A stretch of 64,000 nt of DNA from contig NZ_FZOT01000020.1 in assembly GCF_900188095.1 (NCBI RefSeq), forward strand, positions 1-64,000. Reading direction: 5' to 3'. Shown piece by piece: positions 20,017-28,997 of the stretch. The DNA is from Noviherbaspirillum humi. GTDB lineage: Bacteria > Pseudomonadota > Gammaproteobacteria > Burkholderiales > Burkholderiaceae_D. A program made the position numbers and the translations under genes. The notes beneath the pieces were generated by a model. It did not search any database. It was not told the origin of the DNA and was given only the letters and a program-made list of their open reading frames with translations. Each line of letters opens with the position of its first letter. Position 1 is the stretch's first letter.

Positions 20017-20331
20017 TCAGTGCGTCAGCTTCAGGCCGACGATGCCGGCCACGATCAAGGCGATGCAGGCCAGCCGCGTTCCGCTGGCCGGCTCATTGAA
20101 CATCAGGATGCCGACGATGGCTGCGCCGGCTGCGCCCATGCCGGTCCAGACCGCATATGCGGTGCCGACCGGCAGCGTCTTCAGGCTCCATCCCACCATC
20201 AGGAAGCTGATCAGCGACACCACCAGCCCGGCCACCGCATACCCCCAGCGGGTATAGCCTTCCGATGCCTTGAACAGCAGCAGCCAGGCGATTTCCAGCA
20301 AGCCGGCGATCAGCAATACGATCCAGGCCAC
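20017..20331 (-). CDS. sugE: SMR family efflux protein, SugE/Gdx type
   Basis: Four-helix small multidrug resistance protein of 104 aa. The membrane-embedded glutamate is at residue 13 (AWIVLLIAGLLE). The block LPVGTAYAVWTGMGAAGAA and the ending LIVAGIVGLKLTH match the SugE/Gdx subgroup, known to export guanidinium and small hydrophobic cations, better than EmrE. The chosen start is a GTG at 20331 preceded by GAGGAAATC; the open frame upstream (MRFIRRPEGG...) covers the hairpins behind the neighbouring hydratase gene. No guanidine riboswitch is seen upstream. Confidence 0.88.
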   Translation of the reverse strand: MAWIVLLIAGLLEIAWLLLFKASEGYTRWGYAVAGLVVSLISFLMVGWSLKTLPVGTAYAVWTGMGAAGAAIVGILMFNEPASGTRLACIALIVAGIVGLKLTH

Positions 20332-20351
20332 GATTTCCTCGCGCGTTGAGA

Positions 20352-20378
20352 AATGAAAATGCCGGCAGATGCCGGCAT
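20352..20378 (-). terminator. Terminator-like hairpin after the hydratase gene
   Basis: Minus strand: ATGCCGGC / GCCGGCAT (8 bp, loop of 4) followed by TTTTCATTTC. A second GC-rich hairpin (GCCGCCC / GGGCGGC) lies just upstream at about 20383-20400. Together they separate the hydratase gene from sugE. Confidence 0.6.
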
Positions 20379-20415
20379 GCGGGCCGCCCTCGGGGCGGCG
20401 AATGAAGCGCAACGA

Positions 20416-21240
20416 TCAGACGAACGATACGGTCAGCCCGGGCAGGACCACGCCGGAGAAGGCGGAGGTCCAGGTATCGCCCGGCTTGACCGGGCAGCAG
20501 TCGGTCCAGGCGCCGGTGGCGATGACCTCGCCCGCCTGCAGCGGCGGGAACTGGTTCTGTCCATGCAGCATGCGGTGCAGATGCAGCAGCGCGTGCAGCG
20601 GACTGCCCAGCACCTCGTTGCCGAAGCCGGCGGAACGCAGCTCGTCGCCGCAGGACATCGACAGGCTGGCATTGGCCAGCACGCTGCCCAGGTTGCGCCG
20701 CGTGGCGGAAGACAGCACCTTCGGCTCGCCGACGATGAGCGAGCCATGGAAGCTGTAGGCGGCGATGGCGTCGGCCAGGTCGAAGCGCCACCCGGGGAAC
20801 GGACAGACCACGATTTCGAAGGCATGCGCCATCCACTCGATGCACTCCGCCAGCTGCTCCAGGGTGGCGTCTTCCGGCGGCGTCTGGCCGAGGGAAAACA
20901 CCAGCTCCGGGCCGATGCGCGGCTGCACCGCGCCGTCCAGGCTCTGCAGGCCGCGGTTGTCCTCGGCGTAGCGAACGGTGGCATCGAACAGCGGCGTCCA
21001 GATCGGGCCGGCGATCGGCTCGCGCCGGCCATAGCGGGCGGCGACGCGCGGATTGGCGAAGCCGATCTTGCGGCCCACCATGGTTTCGCCTTGCGCCGTG
21101 CGGATGTCGATCATGCGCCTGACGACATCGTAGGCATCTTCCACCGACAGCTCGGTGTTGTCGGAGATCGGCGGCATCATCTGGACACAGGCGCGAGCAT
21201 CAAGCAACTGGTGTGCTATGCGGCTCGCTTGGGTGGACAT
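20416..21240 (-). CDS. 2-keto-4-pentenoate hydratase / decarboxylase family protein
   Basis: 274-aa enzyme of the fumarylacetoacetate hydrolase superfamily, nearest to MhpD/XylJ-type hydratases and oxalocrotonate decarboxylases from meta-cleavage pathways. [28 protein letters not shown] and [14 protein letters not shown] are typical blocks; the metal-binding glutamates expected in PELVFSLG and nearby are present in part. No other aromatic degradation genes are in the window, so the substrate is open. The start is uncertain: [13 protein letters not shown] at 21240 is preferred; a second ATG lies 6 bases upstream. Confidence 0.8.
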   Translation of the reverse strand: MSTQASRIAHQLLDARACVQMMPPISDNTELSVEDAYDVVRRMIDIRTAQGETMVGRKIGFANPRVAARYGRREPIAGPIWTPLFDATVRYAEDNRGLQSLDGAVQPRIGPELVFSLGQTPPEDATLEQLAECIEWMAHAFEIVVCPFPGWRFDLADAIAAYSFHGSLIVGEPKVLSSATRRNLGSVLANASLSMSCGDELRSAGFGNEVLGSPLHALLHLHRMLHGQNQFPPLQAGEVIATGAWTDCCPVKPGDTWTSAFSGVVLPGLTVSFV

Positions 21241-21414
21241 GAGCATGGCAGGACCAAATCCTAAAGAGTCTTGATGGCGGTCATGGCGAAAATTGGCCAT
21301 GTGGAGTCGTGTACTTTACGCAATGCACCCCTGGCGGGGTTGAGTTAAGTCAAAAGAGCAACTTTCCCGTTTGTTTCAGAAGGGGAATTATAGGAGTAGC
21401 CGGGAACGGTTGCA

Positions 21415-21454
21415 CAAAAAATCATCACGCCGGCATGCCGGGCCGGCGTTTGAT
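21415..21454 (-). terminator. Rho-independent terminator after ruvB
   Basis: Minus strand: stem ACGCCGGC / GCCGGCGT extended by outer CATC / GATG pairs, followed by TTTTTT. About 87 bases beyond the ruvB stop. Confidence 0.85.
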
Positions 21455-21540
21455 GAACTGATCGATGTGACATGCAGAGTGCCCGGACCCGGGCGAGGTT
21501 CCGGACAGGCCGAAAGAATCTTGGCCAGGCAGCGTTGCCT

Positions 21541-22605
21541 TCAGGACAGTGATTGGTCCCAGAGGTCGCCGGTAGGGCCGGTGCGCGGCGCGGCCACGCC
21601 GAAATGGGTGTAGGCCGCCGGGGTAGCAATGCGGCCGCGCGGCGTGCGCTGCAGGTAACCTTGCTGGATCAGGTAAGGCTCCAGCACGTCCTCGATCGTA
21701 TCGCGTTCCTCGCCGATGGCAGCCGCCAGGTTGTCCAAGCCGACCGGGCCGCCGTTGAACTTGAACAGCACCGCTTCCAGCAGCTTGCGGTCCATCAAGT
21801 CGAAGCCGACCGGGTCCACATCCAGCATGCTGAGCGCGGCATCGGCCATGGCCTTGGTGATCTCGCCGTTGCCCTTGACCTCGGCATAGTCGCGCACCCG
21901 TCGCAGCAGTCGGTTGGCGATACGCGGCGTGCCGCGGCTGCGCTTGGCGATTTCCATTGCGCCGTCATCCACGATGGCGGCGCCGAGCAGGGTCGCGCTG
22001 CGGGTGATGATGCGCGCCAGTTCCTGCGGCGTGTAGAACTCCAGGCGGGCGACGATGCCGAAGCGGTCGCGCAGCGGGTTGGTCAGCATGCCGGCGCGGG
22101 TGGTGGCGCCCACCAGGGTGAAAGGCTGCAGGTCGAGCCGCACCGACCGGGCCGCGGGGCCTTCGCCGATCATGATGTCGATCTGGTAGTCCTCCAGCGC
22201 CGGATAGAGGATCTCTTCCACCACCGGCGACAGGCGGTGAATCTCGTCGATGAACAGCACGTCGTTGGCTTCGAGATTGGTCAGCAGCGCGGCGAGGTCG
22301 CCGGCCCGCTCCAGCACCGGGCCGGAGGTCTGGCGCAGGTTGACGCCCATCTCGCGCGCGATGATGTGCGCCAGGGTAGTCTTGCCCAGACCCGGCGGGC
22401 CGAACAGCAGGGTATGGTCGAGCGCCTCGCGCCGCTGCCGGGCAGCGGTGATGAAGATCTCCAGCTGGCTGTGGATTTTTTCCTGGCCAACATATTCTTC
22501 CAGCTGCTTCGGCCGCAGCGCCCGCTCGATCGCCTCCTCGTTGGGCGAGGCCGGCGTGGCGGCGATGATGCGCTGCTCGGTCAGGTTGTCGGTCTGGATG
22601 GTCAT
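21541..22605 (-). CDS. ruvB: Holliday junction branch migration ATPase RuvB
   Basis: Hexameric AAA+ motor that drives branch migration with RuvA. 354 aa. Walker [10 protein letters not shown], Walker [10 protein letters not shown], sensor 1 GATTRAGML and the arginine finger region NPLRDRFGI are intact, and the C-terminal winged helix ends YTHFGVAA followed by a short tail. It lies 40 bases after ruvA. A terminator follows. Confidence 0.98.
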   Translation of the reverse strand: MTIQTDNLTEQRIIAATPASPNEEAIERALRPKQLEEYVGQEKIHSQLEIFITAARQRREALDHTLLFGPPGLGKTTLAHIIAREMGVNLRQTSGPVLERAGDLAALLTNLEANDVLFIDEIHRLSPVVEEILYPALEDYQIDIMIGEGPAARSVRLDLQPFTLVGATTRAGMLTNPLRDRFGIVARLEFYTPQELARIITRSATLLGAAIVDDGAMEIAKRSRGTPRIANRLLRRVRDYAEVKGNGEITKAMADAALSMLDVDPVGFDLMDRKLLEAVLFKFNGGPVGLDNLAAAIGEERDTIEDVLEPYLIQQGYLQRTPRGRIATPAAYTHFGVAAPRTGPTGDLWDQSLS

Positions 22606-22645
22606 GGAATCATTCCTCGTTCAGGTGAGGCGCCGGGGCTCGTCC

Positions 22646-23221
22646 TTATTTGGACAGCGCCTTGAGCGCCAGTTTGATGCCTTCGGATACGCCGGTGCCG
22701 GCCGGCACCTGCTTCAGCGCCAGGGTGGCTTCCTTGTCGGAGTAGCCGAGCGCCAGCAGCGCGTTCAGGATGTCGCCGGTGGCATCGCTATGGGTGGCGA
22801 TGCCGGCCGCGCCGAGATCGGCGCCGAGCTTGCCCTTCAGTTCCAGCAGCAGGCGCTCGGCGGTCTTCTTGCCGATGCCGGGAACGCGCGTCAGCCGCCC
22901 CGCTTCCTGCAGGGTGATGGACTGAGCCAGGTCGGCCACCGACATGCCGGACAGGATGGACAGCGCGGTGCGGGCGCCGACGCCGGAAATCTTGATCAGC
23001 TGCTTGAAGACATTGCGCTCCTCCGCCGTGCCGAAGCCGTACAGCAGATGCGCATCCTCGCGCACCGCCATGTGGGTCAGCAGCGTGATCTTCTCGCCGG
23101 TGCCGGGCAGGTTGTAGAAGGTGCTCATCGGCACGTCGACCTCGTAGCCGACGCCATTGCAGTCGACCAGCAGTTGCGGGGGATTTTTCTCGAGCAGGAT
23201 TCCGGAAAGGCGGCCTATCAT
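22646..23221 (-). CDS. ruvA: Holliday junction DNA helicase subunit RuvA
   Basis: Tetrameric protein that binds the four-way junction and loads RuvB. 191 aa: N-terminal OB fold ([20 protein letters not shown]...[12 protein letters not shown]), tandem helix-hairpin-helix motifs ([16 protein letters not shown] and [19 protein letters not shown]) and the C-terminal RuvB-binding domain ([16 protein letters not shown]). The ATG at 23221 starts the conserved MIGRLxG; the open frame upstream crosses a terminator hairpin and was not used. Confidence 0.97.
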   Translation of the reverse strand: MIGRLSGILLEKNPPQLLVDCNGVGYEVDVPMSTFYNLPGTGEKITLLTHMAVREDAHLLYGFGTAEERNVFKQLIKISGVGARTALSILSGMSVADLAQSITLQEAGRLTRVPGIGKKTAERLLLELKGKLGADLGAAGIATHSDATGDILNALLALGYSDKEATLALKQVPAGTGVSEGIKLALKALSK

Positions 23222-23316
23222 GGGATTCTTGGTTGTAAAGGGTTGATGCATCATACCGGACAAGTCCCGCCCTCCCCGCGGCGGCGCAAGCAAAACATGA
23301 CCGGCAGGCAAGAAAT

Positions 23317-23349
23317 AAAAATCGAGGGCGGCGAATTTTTGCCGCCCTC
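23317..23349 (-). terminator. Terminator-like hairpin upstream of ruvA on the minus strand
   Basis: Minus strand: perfect 9-bp stem GAGGGCGGC / GCCGCCCTC followed by GATTTTTATTTC. The nearest upstream minus-strand gene is ruvC, 580 bases away across an oppositely oriented gene. Confidence 0.65.
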
Positions 23350-23413
23350 ATGGTTCTAAACCTGACAACAGAAGACAAGCCAACCCGGCACGGTCCGATC
23401 AACGAGACGCCTC

Positions 23414-23914
23414 ATGCTGCATCCCTTCGATAAATCACCGCCGGCGCGCAACGGGAGGAAGCCGCGCACCACCCTGGCGCGCACCCGCCCGGCATCCCGC
23501 TCGGCCTTCTGGACCCGCAGCCTGCTGGGCATGCTGTGGGCCTTGCCGCTGACGGTGTTCGGACTAGCGCTTGCCTTACCTATATGGGTATGGCGCGGCC
23601 ATTTGCAACTGGTGAGGACGCCGGTGATGGCGCTTTTGGTGCGCGGTCCGCTGGCCGACGCCATCCTCAGCCGCCACCCGTTCGGCGCGATGAGCGCGAT
23701 GGCCGTGGGCCATGTGGTGATCGCCGAGAACCATGGCTTGTCGGCGCGGGTGCTGATGCATGAACTGGTGCATGTGCGGCAGGCGGAATGCTGGGGACCG
23801 GTCTTTCCCTTCGCCTATCTGCTGTCGAGCGCCTGGGCGGCGCTGCGCGGCCGCGATGCCTACTGGCACAACCGCTTCGAGATGGCCGCCCGCGAGGCGG
23901 AAAAGCACGTTTGA
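23414..23914 (+). CDS. Uncharacterised membrane protein with an HExxH motif
   Basis: 166-aa protein that I cannot name. Residues 1-33 are basic, followed by a hydrophobic helix (about 34-60: LLGMLWALPLTVFGLALALPIWVW). Residues 95-125 contain AMAVGHVVIAENHGLSARVLMHELVHVRQAECWG, with HELVH at 116-120, the zinc-binding signature of gluzincin-type metallopeptidases. A later acidic stretch (NRFEMAAREAE) could supply a third ligand. It resembles small proteins annotated as hypothetical in proteobacteria. It is inserted between ruvC and ruvA on the opposite strand and ends 18 bases before the ruvC stop, fully convergent with it. Confidence 0.75.
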   Translation: MLHPFDKSPPARNGRKPRTTLARTRPASRSAFWTRSLLGMLWALPLTVFGLALALPIWVWRGHLQLVRTPVMALLVRGPLADAILSRHPFGAMSAMAVGHVVIAENHGLSARVLMHELVHVRQAECWGPVFPFAYLLSSAWAALRGRDAYWHNRFEMAAREAEKHV

Positions 23915-23932
23915 TTCGGTGAATTGAAAAGG

Positions 23933-24475
23933 TCAGCCGACCAGGCGGCCGCCGCGCATGCGCAGGCCCTTTTTCGCCAGGCCCGGCGACAGCTCGCCCA
24001 GCGTCGCCAGATGATCGCCGCTGTGCGCATGGCAGATCGCCACGCCGAGCGCGTCGGCCGCATCGGGACCGGGCGCGCCGGACAACAGCAGCAGGCGCTG
24101 CACCATGTCCTGCATCTGGTGCTTCTGCGCCCGGCCCTGTCCCACCACCGCCTTCTTGATCTGCAGCGCCGTGTATTCGGACACGGCAAGATCGGCATGC
24201 ACCAGCGCGCAGATGGCGGCGCCGCGCGCCTGGCCGAGCAGCAGGGTGGATTGCGGATTGACGTTGACGAACACCTTCTCGATGGCGGCGCAATCCGGCC
24301 GGTAGGTGGCGATGATTTCCGACACCCCGGCGAGGATGGTCTTGAGCCGGCTCGGCAGATCCGCTTCCTGCGTCTTGATGGTGCCGGACGCGAGATAGCT
24401 GAGCTTGGTGCCCTGCTTGTGGATGATGCCGAAGCCGGTGGTCCGAAGACCCGGGTCGATGCCGAGGATTTTCAT
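23933..24475 (-). CDS. ruvC: Crossover junction endodeoxyribonuclease RuvC
   Basis: Dimeric nuclease resolving Holliday junctions. 180 aa, RNase H-like. The first catalytic Asp is in [15 protein letters not shown], the Glu in AAIEKVFVN, and the final acidic pair in [16 protein letters not shown]. The resolvasome genes are present but ruvC is split from ruvAB by the HExxH gene on the other strand. It follows purH by about 50 bases and probably shares the dusB-fis-purH transcript. Confidence 0.97.
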   Translation of the reverse strand: MKILGIDPGLRTTGFGIIHKQGTKLSYLASGTIKTQEADLPSRLKTILAGVSEIIATYRPDCAAIEKVFVNVNPQSTLLLGQARGAAICALVHADLAVSEYTALQIKKAVVGQGRAQKHQMQDMVQRLLLLSGAPGPDAADALGVAICHAHSGDHLATLGELSPGLAKKGLRMRGGRLVG

Positions 24476-24527
24476 GCCTGGATCGGTCCGCTGGCGCGGA
24501 CCGTGTCGCCCTGAGTGAACGTTGAAA

Positions 24528-26093
24528 TCAATGACGGAAATGGCGGGTGCCGGTCAGCAGCATGACCACGTCGCGCTCGTTGGCGGCATCGATCACTTCC
24601 TGGTCGCGCATCGAGCCGCCCGGCTGGATGACGCAGGTCGCACCGGCATCCACCACCACGTCGAGGCCGTCGCGGAACGGGAAGAAGGCATCCGACGCCA
24701 CCGCCGATCCGGCCAGGGACAGGCCGGCGTTCTGAGCCTTGATGGACGCGATGCGGGCCGAATCCACCCGGCTCATCTGGCCGGCGCCGACGCCGAGCGT
24801 CATGCCGTTGCCGCAGAACACGATGGCATTCGACTTGACGAACTTGGCCACGCGCCAGGCGAACATCAGGTCCTGCATCTGCTGCGGCGTCGGCTGGCGG
24901 CGGCTTACCACCGTGAGCTCGGCCGGCAGCACGTTCTTGGCATCGGGCGACTGCAGCAGCAGGCCGCCGCCGACGCGCTTGAAGTCATAGGCGTTGACGC
25001 CCTTGCCCAGCGGGATCTCGAGCAGGCGAACGTTCTGCTTGGCGGCGAACACCTGCTTCGCTTCGGCGCTGAAGGACGGCGCGATCAGCACCTCGACGAA
25101 TTGCTTCGCCACCGCTTCGGCTGCCTTGCCGTCGACTTCGCAGTTGAAGGCGATGATGCCGCCGAAGGCCGAGGTCGGGTCGGTCTGGAAGGCCTTGCCG
25201 TAGGCATTCAGCGCATCGGTGCCGACGGCGACGCCGCAGGGATTGGCGTGCTTGATGATGACGCAGGCGGTCTCGTCGAAGGTCTTGACGCACTCCCAGG
25301 CGGCATCCGCGTCGGCGATGTTGTTGTAGGAGAGTTCCTTGCCCTGAAGCTGGCGGTAGTTGGCCAGGGCGCCGTCGACCGCTTTCAGGTCGCGGTAGAA
25401 GGCGGCCGACTGGTGCGGGTTCTCGCCGTAGCGCATGTCCTGCACCTTCTCGAAGTGCAGGTTCAGGGTCTGCGGATAGCTGCTGCGGGTGGCATGCTGG
25501 CGGTCTGCGCCGAGCGAGCTGAAGTAGTTGGTGATGGCGCCGTCATACTGGGCGGTGTGGGCGAACACCTTCTTCGCCAGCGCGAAGCGGGTTTCGTAGC
25601 TTACCTCGCCCCGGGTGGCGCGGATCTCTTCCAGCACGCGGGCATAATCAGACGGATCGCACAGCACCACCACGTCCTTGTGGTTCTTGGCCGAGGAGCG
25701 CAGCATGGCCGGGCCGCCGATGTCGATGTTCTCGATCGCGTCTTCCAGCGAGCATTCTTCCTTGGCCACCGTCTGCTGGAACGGGTACAGGTTCACCACC
25801 ACCATGTCGATGGTCGGGATGGCATGCTTTTCCAGCGCCGCCACATGCTCCGGAAAATCGCGCCTCGCCAGGATGCCGCCATGCACCTTGGGATGCAGGG
25901 TCTTGACGCGGCCGTCCAGCATTTCCGGGAAGCCGGTGTAATCGGCGACCTCGGTCACCTTTACGCCGTTGTCGGCGAGCAGCTTGGCGGTGCCGCCGGT
26001 GGACAGGATGTTCACGCCCATGTCGGCCAGGGCGCGCGCGAAATCGAGCACGCCGGTTTTGTCGGACACGGAGATAAGGGCTTGTTTGATCAT
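24528..26093 (-). CDS. purH: Bifunctional AICAR transformylase / IMP cyclohydrolase
   Basis: Catalyses the last two steps of IMP synthesis. 521 aa. The N-terminal cyclohydrolase domain begins [20 protein letters not shown] with STGGTAKLL. The transformylase domain includes [23 protein letters not shown] (the catalytic Lys-His) and the C-terminal [12 protein letters not shown]...[13 protein letters not shown]. The ATG at 26093 is preferred; one other ATG lies 9 bases upstream. It lies between fis and ruvC, as is common in Burkholderiales. Confidence 0.98.
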   Translation of the reverse strand: MIKQALISVSDKTGVLDFARALADMGVNILSTGGTAKLLADNGVKVTEVADYTGFPEMLDGRVKTLHPKVHGGILARRDFPEHVAALEKHAIPTIDMVVVNLYPFQQTVAKEECSLEDAIENIDIGGPAMLRSSAKNHKDVVVLCDPSDYARVLEEIRATRGEVSYETRFALAKKVFAHTAQYDGAITNYFSSLGADRQHATRSSYPQTLNLHFEKVQDMRYGENPHQSAAFYRDLKAVDGALANYRQLQGKELSYNNIADADAAWECVKTFDETACVIIKHANPCGVAVGTDALNAYGKAFQTDPTSAFGGIIAFNCEVDGKAAEAVAKQFVEVLIAPSFSAEAKQVFAAKQNVRLLEIPLGKGVNAYDFKRVGGGLLLQSPDAKNVLPAELTVVSRRQPTPQQMQDLMFAWRVAKFVKSNAIVFCGNGMTLGVGAGQMSRVDSARIASIKAQNAGLSLAGSAVASDAFFPFRDGLDVVVDAGATCVIQPGGSMRDQEVIDAANERDVVMLLTGTRHFRH

Positions 26094-26215
26094 GATGGAC
26101 ATGCAAGAGGTTGGAATTCTGTGCCACCGGCGCCGTCCCGCGGCGCGGTCATTCGTGAAGCTAGCTTTGGTTGCGGCGCAGGCCTGCGCGCCACGTGCGC
26201 CGAAGCGCCTGGCGT

Positions 26216-26449
26216 TCAGGCCAGGCCGTGCTGCTGCAGCTTCTTGCGCAGCGTGTTGCGGTTGATGCCGAGCATTTCCGCCGCCAGCGACTGGTTGCCC
26301 TCGGCGCGCGCCATGACGACCTCCAGGATCGGCCTTTCCACGGTGAAGAGCACCATTTCATAGACGTTGGTCGGCTGCTGCTCGCCCAGGTCCCTGAAGT
26401 ATTTTTCCAGGCTTTTGCGAACCACGTCCTGAATGTTGTCTTTGCTCAT
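26216..26449 (-). CDS. fis: Nucleoid-associated DNA-binding protein Fis
   Basis: 77-aa homodimeric DNA-bending protein. The C-terminal helix-turn-helix reads [20 protein letters not shown], a near-standard Fis motif. The start ATG at 26449 ([18 protein letters not shown]) gives the short beta-proteobacterial form lacking part of the E. coli N-terminal beta-hairpin arm. It lies 34 bases after dusB, reproducing the dusB-fis operon known from enterobacteria. The open frame upstream of 26449 overlaps dusB and is not coding. Confidence 0.95.
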   Translation of the reverse strand: MSKDNIQDVVRKSLEKYFRDLGEQQPTNVYEMVLFTVERPILEVVMARAEGNQSLAAEMLGINRNTLRKKLQQHGLA

Positions 26450-26483
26450 TGCTGTGAAAAAGAAGATTGTTGCTGTGATATTG

Positions 26484-27506
26484 CTAGGCTGCGAGCCGCG
26501 GCTGGTCGGCGTGGAGGCCGTATTGTAACCGCTTGCCATGCAACAATTGCGATTCGAAGAAGGCGTCAACCGCCTGCAGTTGCTCCTCGCAGCTTTCCAG
26601 CCGGTTCATGCGCTGGCGGAAGTCCTCGCCGCCGGGCAGGTCGCGCACATACCAGCCGATATGCTTGCGCGCGGTGCGCAGGCCCATGTACTCGCCGTAG
26701 AAAGCGTAATGCGCCGGCAGGTGTTCCTGCATCAGCGCCCGCACTTCCTTCACCGTCGGCGCCGGCAGGTGCTCGCCGGTGCGCAGGAAATGATCGATCT
26801 CGCGGAAGATCCAGGGCCGGCCCTGGGCCGCGCGGCCGATCATGACGGCATCGGCCCGGGTGTAATCCAGCACGAAGCGCGCCTTTTCCGACGTGGTGAT
26901 GTCGCCGTTGGCCACCACCGGGATGCCCACCGCCGCCTTCACCGCCGCGATGGTGTCGTACTCCGCCTCGCCGCCGTAGCCGTCGGCGCGGGTGCGGCCG
27001 TGCAGGGTCAGCATGGCGATGCCGCTGGCTTCGGCCATGCGGGCGATGGTGAGGGCATTCTTGTGCTGCCGGTCCCAGCCGGTGCGGAATTTCAGCGTCA
27101 CCGGCACATCGACCGCGCCCACCACCGCTTCCAGGATCTGCGCCACCAGCGTTTCGTTCTGCAGCAGGGCCGAGCCGCACCAGCTCTGGCACACCTTCTT
27201 TACCGGGCAGCCCATGTTGATGTCGATGATCTGGGCGCCGCGCTCGACGTTGAAGCGGGCGCAGTCGGCCAGCATGGCCGGATCGGCGCCGGCGATCTGC
27301 ACCGCCTTCGGCTCCATCTCGCCGTCGTGGTTGATGCGGCGCGCGGTCTTTTCGCTGGCCCACAGGCGCGGGTCGGAAGCCGCCATTTCGGACACCGCGT
27401 AGCCGGCGCCGAGCTGCTTGCACAGCTGGCGGAAAGGCCGGTCCGTCACGCCCGCCATAGGGGCGACGAACACATTGTTGCGGAGAAAATGCGGACCGAT
27501 GTTCAC
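26484..27506 (-). CDS. dusB: tRNA-dihydrouridine synthase DusB
   Basis: FMN-dependent enzyme reducing uridine to dihydrouridine in the tRNA D-loop. 340 aa. VFVAPMAGVTDRPFRQLC opens the barrel, INMGCPVKKVCQSWCGSALL holds the catalytic cysteine, and VANGDITTSEKARFVLDYTRADAVMIGRAAQGRPW is the phosphate-binding region. The start is taken as the GTG at 27506 (VNIGPHFLRNN), with no obvious ribosome binding site, so the exact start is moderate in confidence. A TACAAT -10 candidate lies at 27538-27543. It heads a probable dusB-fis-purH-ruvC unit. Confidence 0.93.
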   Translation of the reverse strand: MNIGPHFLRNNVFVAPMAGVTDRPFRQLCKQLGAGYAVSEMAASDPRLWASEKTARRINHDGEMEPKAVQIAGADPAMLADCARFNVERGAQIIDINMGCPVKKVCQSWCGSALLQNETLVAQILEAVVGAVDVPVTLKFRTGWDRQHKNALTIARMAEASGIAMLTLHGRTRADGYGGEAEYDTIAAVKAAVGIPVVANGDITTSEKARFVLDYTRADAVMIGRAAQGRPWIFREIDHFLRTGEHLPAPTVKEVRALMQEHLPAHYAFYGEYMGLRTARKHIGWYVRDLPGGEDFRQRMNRLESCEEQLQAVDAFFESQLLHGKRLQYGLHADQPRLAA

Positions 27507-27676
27507 GGCAAGAGGTAGCTGGAGGAATGGAGGCGGTATTGTAGCGCCATCACCGCCGGCCCGGTACCGTTGTCGGGCGGCGACAGAAGGCGTCGGACGT
27601 CGGGCGTCGGGCGTTGCCTTGGCGTGAGCCGGTGACAGGAACCGGCCGGCGCTCCGAACGGTGGCCGGCCGGAAGG

Positions 27677-28339
27677 TCAGCGGTCGATCTCGTCCAGCGT
27701 CACCGGGCAGGGGGCTTCCCGATCCTGCAGATGGCGGATATCGCCCCAGTCCAGCAGCAGCAGGCGGCCGCCATCCCAGAGGAAGCGGTTGACGCTGGCA
27801 TTGAAGATGTCGAAGTCGCGCGGATGCTCGAAGCCCTTGCCCTGGGCCGCGCGGTAGGCGCATTCCAGCACGCCACCGTGGGTCACCATGGCGATGCGAT
27901 GCTGCCCGGCGCGGCCGGCGAGCCGGCCGATGGCTTCCAGCGCGCGCGCGGCGAACTCGCGCAGGGTTTCCGCCTCGCGTTCGCCGGCGGGAAAGCGGGC
28001 ATCGATGTCGCGTGCCTTCCAGGCGGCATAGGCCTCGGGATAGCGCTGCCCGATGTCGGCGTAAAGCATGCCCTCGAAGCCGCCGTAGCAGCGTTCGCGC
28101 AGGCCGGCATCGGTGACGACCTCCATGCCGCGCGGCTGGGCCACCGCCAGTGCGGTGTGATAAGCACGCTGCAGGTCGCTGGCGTAGACGGCGTCCAGCG
28201 GCTCGTCCAGCAGGGCGAGGCCGAGCGCGTCGGCCTGGCGGCGTCCCTGCTCGTTGAGCGGGATGTCGATATGGCCTTGCAGCCGGCTCTCGGCGTTCCA
28301 GGCGGTCTCGCCGTGGCGAATCAGCAGGATTTCGGTCAC
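27677..28339 (-). CDS. Histidine phosphatase family protein (phosphoglycerate mutase-like)
   Basis: 220-aa enzyme of the histidine phosphatase superfamily, GpmB/CobC-like. The phosphohistidine motif is LLIRHGETAWN near the N-terminus; the second catalytic His is in AMVTHGGVLEC. SRLQGHIDIPLNEQG and the acid residue in LRERCYGGFEG are also typical. It could be a cofactor-dependent phosphoglycerate mutase, a CobC-type phosphatase or a broad-specificity phosphatase; the sequence does not decide. The GTG start at 28339 overlaps the upstream gene's stop in a GTGA, so translation is coupled. Confidence 0.88.
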   Translation of the reverse strand: MTEILLIRHGETAWNAESRLQGHIDIPLNEQGRRQADALGLALLDEPLDAVYASDLQRAYHTALAVAQPRGMEVVTDAGLRERCYGGFEGMLYADIGQRYPEAYAAWKARDIDARFPAGEREAETLREFAARALEAIGRLAGRAGQHRIAMVTHGGVLECAYRAAQGKGFEHPRDFDIFNASVNRFLWDGGRLLLLDWGDIRHLQDREAPCPVTLDEIDR

Positions 28340-28989
28340 GCGCCGCCCGTTCCGCCCACGGCGAGCGCCGGGTTCAGCGTGTAGGTGCCGGTGATGCTGG
28401 CCTGGCCGAGCACATGACCCTGCATGGCCTGGCGCACCTGCTGGCCAGTGAACTTGCCCTCCACTTCCAGCCGCTCGACGTCGAGCGCATACAGGGTGAA
28501 GACATAGTGGTGGATGAGCGAATCGTTCCACGGCGGGCATGGACCGTCGTAGCCGTAGTAGTCGCCGGACATGCTGGGATCGCCGGCGAACCAGCCGGTG
28601 TAGTCGTTGATGCCCTGGCGCGCACCGCCGGCGCCCGGCACGTCAGGGCCGGACTTGCCGCGCGCGGTCACGCCGCTGGAGAACTGGCCGGCGGCGATGG
28701 GAGGCATTTCCGCCGGCAGGTCGACCAGTACCCAGTGAAAGAAGTCCACCCGCGGCAGATCGGCCGGCACGGTGCGTCCTTCCTGATTGACGTCGTCGCC
28801 GCGCGAAGGCACGTCCACATCATGGCAGATCAGCGCCAGCGAGCGGGTACCGGCCGGCAGGCCGCTCCAGGCGAGGTGCGGGTTGCGGTTGGCCGACAGC
28901 GTCACATGGGTAGCCGGATCGATCACCGCGAAGGCGTATTCGCCCGGAATGCGCTCGCCATCCTGAAATGAATCACTCCACAGTTTCAT
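28336..28989 (-). CDS. YbhB/YbcL family protein (PEBP, Raf kinase inhibitor-like)
   Basis: 217-aa protein of the phosphatidylethanolamine-binding protein fold. LSANRNPHLAWSGLPAGTRSLALICHDVDVPS and DYTGWFAGDPSMSGDYYGYDGPCPPWND followed by HHYVFTLYALD match the YbhB/YbcL group, whose molecular role in bacteria is unclear. The start is chosen at 28989 (MKLWSDSF), because an AGGAG sits 5 bases before it; another ATG directly precedes it. The dtd stop codon is part of this ribosome binding site, so coupling to dtd is likely. Confidence 0.88.
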   Translation of the reverse strand: MKLWSDSFQDGERIPGEYAFAVIDPATHVTLSANRNPHLAWSGLPAGTRSLALICHDVDVPSRGDDVNQEGRTVPADLPRVDFFHWVLVDLPAEMPPIAAGQFSSGVTARGKSGPDVPGAGGARQGINDYTGWFAGDPSMSGDYYGYDGPCPPWNDSLIHHYVFTLYALDVERLEVEGKFTGQQVRQAMQGHVLGQASITGTYTLNPALAVGGTGGA

Positions 28990-28997
28990 CATGTCTC

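Noticed and set aside
20331-20412. Possible guanidine riboswitch (mini-ykkC/guanidine-II) in front of the SugE/Gdx gene
   Set aside because: Two hairpins are present, as in guanidine-II, but their loops lack the ACGR sequence and one is followed by a T-rich stretch, so a terminator for the upstream gene explains them better.
27590-27615. Short imperfect GGCGTC-type tandem repeat upstream of dusB
   Set aside because: Only three imperfect units in GC-rich intergenic DNA; no structure or neighbour gives it meaning.
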